Source: an uncultured Lachnoclostridium sp. (GTDB lineage: Bacteria; Bacillota; Clostridia; Lachnospirales; Lachnospiraceae). From it: a stretch of DNA of 64,000 nucleotides. The notes beneath the pieces are model-generated. The model saw nothing but the letters and a program-made list of their open reading frames with translations, searched no databases and was not told the origin of the DNA. Every line of letters begins with the position of its first letter. The first letter of the stretch is position 1. Shown here in pieces: positions 17,749-26,000 of this stretch. Location of the stretch: NCBI GenBank assembly GCA_946415315.1, contig CAMKRZ010000004.1:62001-126000 (forward strand). Direction: 5' to 3'. The position numbers were made by a program, and so were the translations under genes.

Positions 17749-18389
17749 CCATTTATGCGGAAAATATCCTCCTCTGCATCGCGATCCCCCTTGCGGTCTG
17801 CCTGTTGTTCGTACGGGGGGAGGCGCGGCGTTTTGTCGCCGCATTCCTGCTCGGAATGGGCATGTGCCTGTTGTCGGCCTACATCAGCGGGTTCCTCAAC
17901 CTGATCACCGGTATGGGGGAAAATGACACGGCCATCTTTGTCTCTCCCGTTGTGGAGGAAATCCTGAAATTGTGTCCGCTGGTGTTCTTCCTCGTGGTGT
18001 TCGAGCCGAAAGGACGTAATCTCACGATGATCGCAGTCGCGATCGGAGCCGGTTTCGCGACGTTTGAGAACTGCTGTTACATTCTTACCATCGGCGCGGA
18101 GAGCCTGGCCTACATCATGATTCGCGGAATGGCTGTCGGCGTGATGCACATTGAGAGCATTTTTGCGCTGTCGATCTGGCTGGTGCTCGCCAAGCGGTTG
18201 AAGGCATTTTCATTCGCGACCGTTCTGGGCAGTCTTGCGCTTGCCACGACATTCCACGCGATCTACAACCTGCTGGTGTCCCGGCCCGGCGTCACCTCGG
18301 TGATCGCCTACATACTGCCGCCTTTCACCGCGGTTCTGATGTTCTTCCTGTACCGCATGATCCCGAAGCGGCTCCTGCGGACGGAGTGA
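17745..18389 (+). CDS. PrsW-family intramembrane protease
   Basis: 214 aa, polytopic. The three signature motifs of the PrsW/CPBP-like glutamic membrane proteases are visible: EEILK (E71-E72, K75), FENCCY (F107-E108) and FHAIYN (H171), each within or next to a hydrophobic helix. In Bacillus subtilis PrsW makes the first cut in the anti-sigma factor RsiW and releases SigW. Here the gene is translationally coupled (ATGA at 17745) to an ECF sigma factor, a small membrane protein and an unknown membrane protein, so cleavage of the two-helix protein is the natural hypothesis. It lacks a large extracellular loop. A terminator follows 41 bases later, closing the cassette. Confidence 0.85.
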   Translation: MTIYAENILLCIAIPLAVCLLFVRGEARRFVAAFLLGMGMCLLSAYISGFLNLITGMGENDTAIFVSPVVEEILKLCPLVFFLVVFEPKGRNLTMIAVAIGAGFATFENCCYILTIGAESLAYIMIRGMAVGVMHIESIFALSIWLVLAKRLKAFSFATVLGSLALATTFHAIYNLLVSRPGVTSVIAYILPPFTAVLMFFLYRMIPKRLLRTE

Positions 18390-18429
18390 GTTCCCGAAAA
18401 CCGGATCGCTGTACCATGCACGAACCCCT

Positions 18430-18463
18430 GAGCGTTGTTCCTCACCGAACAGCGCTCTTTTTT
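18430..18463 (+). terminator. Intrinsic terminator of the sigma/PrsW operon
   Basis: An 11-bp stem (GAGCGTTGTTC / GAACAGCGCTC, one G-T pair) with a 6-nt loop is followed by six T residues. Confidence 0.88.
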
Positions 18464-18551
18464 GTGCGCAAAAATTTGCGAGAAAATTTCATTTCGGGTG
18501 GGTAAAATGTCGGAAACCGGCAACAAAGGGGTAGAACAGTCAAAAAATCGG

Positions 18552-18577
18552 GCGGTTCAAAACCGCTTCAAAGCGGC
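18552..18577 (+). promoter_or_regulatory. Two mutually exclusive small hairpins in the leader of the 18626 gene
   Basis: GCGGTT (18552-18557) pairs with AACCGC (18561-18566). The CCGC of that right arm can instead pair in CCGCT (18563-18567) / AGCGG (18572-18576). The two folds share bases and cannot coexist. They lie 50-75 bases before the start codon. This could be a simple leader switch, but no protein or metabolite partner is evident. Confidence 0.35.
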
Positions 18578-18625
18578 TGATAAACGGTACGGAAACCATT
18601 CATGCAGAAAGGGAGGTGATGCGGA

Positions 18626-19006
18626 GTGAAATACACAACAGATCAAATGTTGTCGGAAATTCTGCGGCGCAGTAACGCGGTTGCGGATCGTCGGAATCGC
18701 AGGCGATATTACGTTCTCTCCGCAGCGAGCGGAATCCTCCTTGCGGCGCTGGTTGCCGTGACGGCGTTGCTTCCGGGATGGACGGACAGCGGTTCGTACA
18801 TGACGAAGTACGGAGCGTTCCTTCTGTCGGAGGAGGCGGGAGGATACGTGCTGGCCGCGGTGCTGGCATTTTCCTTCGGAGTCGCCGTCACTATCGGTTG
18901 CCTGTACCTGAGGCGGAAGTCATGCGGACGTCATGAGGAAGCGGACCCGCCGGTTACAGAGATGACTACGGAAAGTGTTGATAGCAGCGGGGAGGAGGGC
19001 AAATGA
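18626..19006 (+). CDS. Two-helix membrane protein, paralogue of the sigma-cassette protein
   Basis: 126 aa from GTG 18626, chosen because GGAGGTGAT, a near-perfect Shine-Dalgarno, lies 5 nt upstream. Layout repeats that of 16628-16969: short basic N-terminal helix (TDQMLSEILRRSNAVADRRNRRR), helix 1 (~29-49), outer loop, helix 2 (GGYVLAAVLAFSFGVAVTIGCLYL), then a longer acidic cytoplasmic tail. No sigma gene precedes this copy. It overlaps the following protease lipoprotein by ATGA, so the two are co-translated. It may be a second target of the sigma/PrsW module or a partner of the lipoprotein (inference). Confidence 0.8.
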   Translation: MKYTTDQMLSEILRRSNAVADRRNRRRYYVLSAASGILLAALVAVTALLPGWTDSGSYMTKYGAFLLSEEAGGYVLAAVLAFSFGVAVTIGCLYLRRKSCGRHEEADPPVTEMTTESVDSSGEEGK

Positions 19007-20001
19007 AAAAACGAATATGTATCATTTTAATCGTTCTGATCTCAGCTCTTCTCCTCGCAGGGTGTGAAAAAACGAAGAAGGGACCTCCCGGCTGGTCAAC
19101 CCAGAGCACACAGAAAGACAAGTCCGGGGACGAGGCAAAGAACACGTCGGAAACACAGCCCGGTACGGAGGCTACTCCGACAGGGACGGAGCCCGGCGAG
19201 GATCCGCAGACAGGACAGCCCGGAACTGACCCGGGAGGCACGGAGCCCGGCGCAGACCCGCAGACAGGACAGCCGGGAACAGATCCGGGAGGACCGGACC
19301 TCGGCGCGGGGCCGCAGACAGGGCAACCGGAAACTGACCCGGGAGACACGGGTCCGGAGACAGGGACACCGATTACGGGAACTCCTCCCGGCGGCGTAGC
19401 ACCGATCGAGTTTGCGGGAAAGACGTGGATGGACAACCCGAGCGCGATCGAACAGATGGCGGAATCGGTAGTAAAGCTGGAAGTTTACGACCGGAACGGC
19501 GACAGGATCGCGACCGGAAGCGGTTTCTGCGCACTGGACGAGACAGTCCTGGTGACGGCTGCGCATGTGATCGTGAACATGGACTACATGATCGCCACGC
19601 AGGATGACGGAGAGACCTTCCGGATCGACAAGGTGCTGTGCGGGTCGGAGGAGAGCGACATCGCGATCTGCCTCCTGCCGGAGGGAAAGGTTATGCCGAT
19701 GATCCCGCTGTTGACCGAACCGCCTTTGCGGGGGTCACGCGTCGTGGCGATCGGAAGCCAGTTCGGCATGACCAATCTCGTGACGTTCGGCAACATCGCC
19801 GGGACATGGGAGAGCGATACGACAAGCAGACTGGTTTTCACCGCGCCGGTTTCGGCCGGCAACAGCGGAGGACCGCTGCTCGGTGATGACGGAACGGTGA
19901 TCGGAATTGTCTCCGGGACATATGACAAGGGACAGAACCTGAATTTTGCATCACCGATCTTGCTGGCGTTGCAACTGTACAACGCAGCAGTTGAGGAATA
20001 G
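19003..20001 (+). CDS. Lipoprotein trypsin-like (S1C/HtrA-type) serine protease
   Basis: 332 aa. Lipoprotein signal MKKRICIILIVLISALLLAGC with the lipid-bearing Cys at the LLAGC box. A ~100-residue Pro/Gly/Thr/Asp-rich linker with repeated GQPGTDPGG units follows, then a trypsin-like domain with an intact triad: H188 (VTAAHV), D219 (ESDIAI), S288 (GNSGGP). No PDZ domain is present, so it is shorter than classical HtrA/DegP. It is anchored outside the membrane by lipid and held away by the flexible linker. It is coupled to the two-helix protein upstream and followed by a giant lipoprotein. Role inferred as surface proteolysis or quality control; in the sigma context it could act as site-1 protease. 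Confidence 0.87.
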   Translation: MKKRICIILIVLISALLLAGCEKTKKGPPGWSTQSTQKDKSGDEAKNTSETQPGTEATPTGTEPGEDPQTGQPGTDPGGTEPGADPQTGQPGTDPGGPDLGAGPQTGQPETDPGDTGPETGTPITGTPPGGVAPIEFAGKTWMDNPSAIEQMAESVVKLEVYDRNGDRIATGSGFCALDETVLVTAAHVIVNMDYMIATQDDGETFRIDKVLCGSEESDIAICLLPEGKVMPMIPLLTEPPLRGSRVVAIGSQFGMTNLVTFGNIAGTWESDTTSRLVFTAPVSAGNSGGPLLGDDGTVIGIVSGTYDKGQNLNFASPILLALQLYNAAVEE

Positions 20002-20070
20002 AACGACGGAACAGTGCCGCACGGCGGCGCAGGTGACTGACAGAACAAGAAACGATCAGAGGAAACAACG

Positions 20071-23000
20071 ATGAAAAAGACGATGATGATTCGAGTGATT
20101 GCGATTATGCTGGTGATCGTTCTGATGGGCGGACTATTGTCCGGCTGCGGCAAGACAGGCGACAAGAACGACAGCACGGAAATCACCCCCACGGGAACAG
20201 AGCAGAAAGGCGGCGACGTCACCGATCCGACCGCCACGACAACTCCCTCACCGGTTCCGGAAGGGTATTGCAGAGTGACATTTTCCCTCCCGGAAAATGC
20301 CAGTGAAAACGAGAAGTACAACACCATGCTTCCCGAGGAAGCGATCGTTCCCGCGGGAACCGCGATCAATACGCTTGCGGTACCGACGAGATTCAGCTCG
20401 ATGTTCCTCGGCTGGAGCTACGATGAAGCCGGCAAGGAGCTTGTCGGTGAGAGCGATGTCGTCGACCGCGATGTGACGCTGTATCCCCGTTTCGTACTCA
20501 AGGACGGCATGCAGGACGGAGGAGCGCTCTCGTATGTTGCGCGCACCGATGTTGCGACAAACTATGCGTTTGAGCTGGTTTCCTACGGCCTGACTGCAGA
20601 GCAGGTTCGCAATCTCCTCATGCTGGAGGATGCGAGCTTCGGTACGGAAAATCTTCCGTTCACGCTTGTTTCCGTTCGTGAGACGGAGGAGAAGGCGTGG
20701 ATGACGAGCATCGGCATCGATGCGGCGACAGCCGAGAAGATTTGGGCGCTGGTGGAGCAGGAGGAGCAAAAACCGAGCAGCAATTCGTTCGGTACGGCGC
20801 TTCTGAAGACCGACAAGTCCGGTGCGCTGGAACTGCCGATCACGACGGATCAGCGCGTGAAACTGGTCGCGAGATTTGCACCTGCAGAGCTGCAGGACAG
20901 TTCTTACCAGGGGCTCACGGACGAGAACGGCAACCCGATCTCCGTCGACGAACTGGTGGAGAACATCAACTACGAGGAGCTTGACGCAGTCACGAAGGCG
21001 ATCCTCGAGTCGATGGACATCAATCTTGCAACCGCGACGGAAGATGAGCTGAAGGCGTACTTCGGACTTGAGGAGGATGACAGCCTTCAGAGATTCTGGC
21101 GCGAGGATCTGCACCTCGATGTCGAACAGGTCCGCTACCTTGAGGATGCGCTCCTGCACCGTGAGATCGTAGGTGAGCACTGGCTCGTCACCGCCGAGAG
21201 CGGTGAGTGGGACGGCGGTACGCTGTACTCCCTGACGATCAAGGATACGACAAAACTTCGTTTCTACTATGACGACAAGGTCACGGATGATGTCGTCACG
21301 GAATATAACATCAAGGTCCATCTCGATCAGATTGAAAATATCAGTGTGGATCCGGAAGTTCACCACGTCTCCGCGGACAAGGTGGAAGGCGTCGAGTTTA
21401 TCGGCATTTTCGACCTTGAGACCGATGAAAACGGTGACTTCATTGCGAAGGAAAATTACGGAAAGGGCGAGTTGACATACTCGGGTTCCGACAAACTGAA
21501 GATCGGCGAGGTGATCGCCGTCAACAAAGGTTCCGTCAACAGCAAGGGCTTTACCGATGACGATGTCGCGTACGTTAAGATCACGAAGGATCTCGGCAAC
21601 GGCAAGTACGAGTATGCGCGCGCGGGTCTTGAGGATATCGTTGCGCTTCCCGACGTGCTTCCGGTTCCGGATGACGGCAGCATCGATGACGGCGTGATCG
21701 AGCTGACGGCAGCGGATGTGAACTTCGGCCAGGCTGCGTACAAGGAGTATCAGCTCACGGCAGATACGACGGTGGATGTCGGCGACGCTCTCGTATTTTT
21801 CAAGGGAACGCTCGGCAAGAAGGACTTCAGCGCGGTCGGTTACGGTACCGTCACGCAGGTAACGGCAAAGGACGGCGGCCTGACGGTCAAGTATGAGGTT
21901 ATCTCCGAGAAGAAGATGTACGGCGATGAGAATCTCATGTACAAGGAGATGCCGGAAGTCGAGTTTACAGTCACGGAGACCGACGCGAAGCAGCTTGAGG
22001 AAGAGATGCGCGCGCAGGTTATGAACAGCGGTATCATTGAGGAGACCGGTGATTTCCTGACCGCTCTCGTGCTCGGCCAGGAGACGGATCTCGACAGCCT
22101 TGAGCATGCCGAGGAAATCCGCAATATGACGATCAAGACCGAGGACGGTGACATCACGCTCGACGATCTCCGCATGCTTGCGGACGGCGCCGAGAAGGTG
22201 AAGGTCAGTGACATTAAGGTTACGGTCCTCCTCGGAACGGAACTCAATCATTTTAAGGGCAAGAAGGGTATCCGCGGAGAGATCGGAGTATCCTTTACGA
22301 TCGAGATCTCGATCATGGACGCAGGCATTCTGGAGATCCAGCCGGCGATCGTGTTCGAGCAGGAATTCCTGATCAACCCGACCATAAGAGTCGTCCGTCA
22401 CAAGAACAATCTCGGTCTGACCTCGAGTCTGGATGTGACAGCATCGCTACAGGCCGGTACGTACTCCGGCTTCGGCATCTCCGTCACCGCCAAGACCAAG
22501 AACAACCCGAACCCGAATGCGGACAAGGACTGGGCCGAGATGGTCAATAACTATGTCGCAGACAACAGTGGTGCGGAAGGTGATCAGGCGAAGCGCGATG
22601 CGAAGCAGAAGGCTGCGAGCATCCTGAATAAAGTCGGTCAGAAGTTCATTGACAAGACAGAGAAAGACAAAAACAAGGGCAAAGGTCAGGGTTATGAAAA
22701 CCAGGGCGGCGAGGAGAAGAAGGGCAAAGAATCCAAGCAGGATTTCGTCTCTCCCGGTGTCGGCGGCGATCTGCCCACCAAATACTCCGGAATGCTGTCC
22801 AACGATGCGCAGTACATTAACCTGATCAACAAGGAAGTTGCCGGAATGGATTTCCCGGTAGACCCGATGGGTATTGTCCACTGCGGTCTCAAGATCAATT
22901 TCGTAGTCGCACTGAAGATCAACGCAGCGATCGGTGCCGGTGTGATGTACGCTAACGCGAAAGAGTATTCCTTCTCCTTCCGCGCCAAGATCTGGGGCGG

Positions 23001-26000
23001 CGGTCCGGAGGAGAAAGAGCAGTCAATCGGACGTCGCGGTTCTGTCAAGGACGTTGAAACACCGAACTTCCGCGCGGACTTCTACGCGTTCGGTATGGTC
23101 GGCGTGAAGATCGGCGTCGCCCTCGACCTGAGAGTCGGTCTGTTCAGCACGGACCTCGACTCAGTCGGCGTTGTGGCAACGGCCGGCCTGTACGCGGAGC
23201 TGTACGGCTTCCTGTACTGCTGGTATGAGTGGACGTCCGGACAGGGTTCCACGAGCGGAGCGATGGGTTCGCTTCTGTTCGAAATCGGCATCTACGCCGA
23301 CATCAGCCTGAAACTTCAGGTAGGAATGGGCAAGGCTTCGAAGAGCTGGAGTCTGTACAGCAAGAAGACACCGCTTATCCAGCTCGGTTGCAAGGAATAC
23401 CCGATCGACTTCGTGATCAAGAAGAACTCTGAAAAGCTGTCGGTCACCATCAAGGACGGCGAGGATACGGTCAAGGTACCGGACGACGTATACAAGATCA
23501 AGATGATGGCTCTCAACAGCGGCAAGATTGCCGAGAAGAGCATGGATTCGAAGAAGGTGTGCGAGGAAGATGCGAAGCCGTACACGGTAACCACGTCGAC
23601 GATCGGATATTATAAAGACGATAAGACCGGTGAGGATATCCCGGTTGTGCTTACCTCGACGCGCTCCTGGACACAGTACAATGAGGACCATTTTGTGGTC
23701 GAGTGCTTCGATACGGACAAAGACGGTAACGTGAAGCAAGGCCCGTCCTCCTTCCAGTATCTCCCCGCGACGAATGAGATCTACATTTGCCCGGTTGAGG
23801 ATACCGATGAGGTATGGGGCAAGGTTGTGTTCAGCTACAAGAACAACGCGTTCGGTTTCAGCACGGAGACACTTCAGCGGGAGGTTAAGGTTCACTGGAA
23901 GGGTACGAGACAGACTGCGAAGGTAGAGTACCTGCTCCAGGAGGATGCGAATAACTATACGAAGTGGGAAGTGGTCGGCACCGGCAGCGTGAGCGGATAC
24001 GACGGAATCCGCTGCTATGTGCAGATCGACAGCGCGATCACGGATCGCTATCCGGGATATAAGCTGTATCATCTGAAGTACCCGGACGAGTCAGAGCTTC
24101 GCAGAAGGCTCGAGACGCTTAGCAGGGAACTGAAAGCAGCTGAGTCAAGCGGAAGAAGGATCGCTTATGAAAACAACAGGGTTCAGGGCGACAAAAAAGC
24201 TTCTCAGGCTGAGAAGGACGAATGGGCAAAGAAGAATAAGGAGGCAGGTCAGAGGGTTGCAACTCTGGATGCAGAAGTGAAAGCAATCTCCCGTCTGCTG
24301 ACGGAGTTTGAAAAGACCAACAAGGAAGCGGTTGAAAAGGGCAGCGGAGCAACATGGTTTACCATGCGCGGCAAGGAAACGGTGATCCAGATCCTCTACA
24401 CGAAGCAGGAGCGCCGGATCTGCTGGGATATCGTAGGAGATGACCTGACGGTTCTCGGTTACCACGGTTCCGTATATTCCAGTGAGTGGACGATAAAGCC
24501 GGGGACAACGGAGCGTAAACATCACTCGGGACAGTGCAAAGTGATGGTTGGTCAGCCGCTCATGAATTTCATGCCGGATGACATTAAAAACTACCGGAAG
24601 GACACGTATACGACCGTATGGTACATGTATCGGTTCGAGGATCCGGGCAGAAGTGAATACACATGGACCATCGCAGCATCCGATGCACTTGCGGAGGCGA
24701 TGGAAGCTTTGAAGAATCCGAACAGCGAAAATGCAAAGCGCCTGTCGAAGGTGACGAAGGATACGCTTGTTCCGGATGAATATGTCGTAGTATTCGGTGT
24801 GCAGACTCCGAATCAGTATAACATTTTGTGGAAGAACGGCGATACTGTCGTCAGAACAACGAAACAGGCAGTCGATTCGAATATTACGATCCCGAAGGAT
24901 CTGATCCCGGAGATGGACGGCATGGAGTTCTCCCATTGGGTGACGGAGGACGGCAAGGCTGTCTCGGCAGAGATGATCATGCCCGGTCATGATATCACCT
25001 ACACGGCTGCTTTCCAGGGCAAATCGCATACGGTTACCTGGATCCTCAGCGACACAGAGTCGGTGACGACCACTCTCCGCGTCGGTGACATGTTGTATCA
25101 GGCGGTTCCGGAGTTGGTTTACCGGGAAAACTATCAGGCGATCATGCGGTTCGGCAAGGCCGAAGATTCCGAGGAAATTCCTCCGGAATTCGAGATGCCG
25201 GATAAGGACATTACGGTCTATGTGAGATATACTCTCGGATTCGCTACGATCACCTGGGTCGAGGACGGCAAGACAGTCCGCACGAATATTGTGGAGATTG
25301 GCACGACGCCGGTCGCACCGACGCTCAAGGATCGCGAAGGTGAGGTTCTTGTATGGATGATCGACGGCAAGGTGATGGATGTCAATTACGTGATGCCGAG
25401 TCAGGATGTTGTGGCAACAGCGTTCTGGCATGTGCATGACTGGACCGGCGAGAGTGTGACGATCGAAGCAACCTGCGCGAGGACCGGACTTGCCGGTTAC
25501 ACCTGCGCACTCTGCGGTATGATCAAGGACGGCGTGGAACTCCCGATCAATCCCGAGAAACACAAGTGGACCTCGATAGTTCTGGAGACTTCGACCTGTT
25601 CGACGCACGGCGATAAGCTTTACCGCTGCGAGTGGTGTCATGCGGAGTACCATGAGGAGCTTCCGCTGGATCCGAACGTTCATACCGGAACGTTCCACAT
25701 TGAGAACAAGGTGAACCCGACCTGTGTCAAGGAAGGTTATGACGGAGATTCGGTCTGCGATGACTGCGGAGCGATCGTATATCCGGGCAACAGCATTCCT
25801 CCTACCGGGGAACATTTGTCCGACAACCATCGCGTTACGATCAAAGAATCCACCTGTGTCGAACACGGGATCACAGCATGCCACTGTCAGGATTGCGGAA
25901 TCGCGATGGAAGAAGTGGAACTTCCGATCAGTGAGTATGTACACGACTGGGGCGAGGAGGAGATCATTAAAGAACCCACCTGTGATTTCGGACTTTCCCG

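Noticed and set aside
20248-22401. Very long open frame on the minus strand opposite the giant lipoprotein gene (similar ones at 24145-27411, 56699-58684 and 4668-6410)
   Set aside because: No ribosome site, Arg/His/Val-rich composition typical of antisense frames under strong codon bias, no recognisable domain; the + strand genes are well supported.
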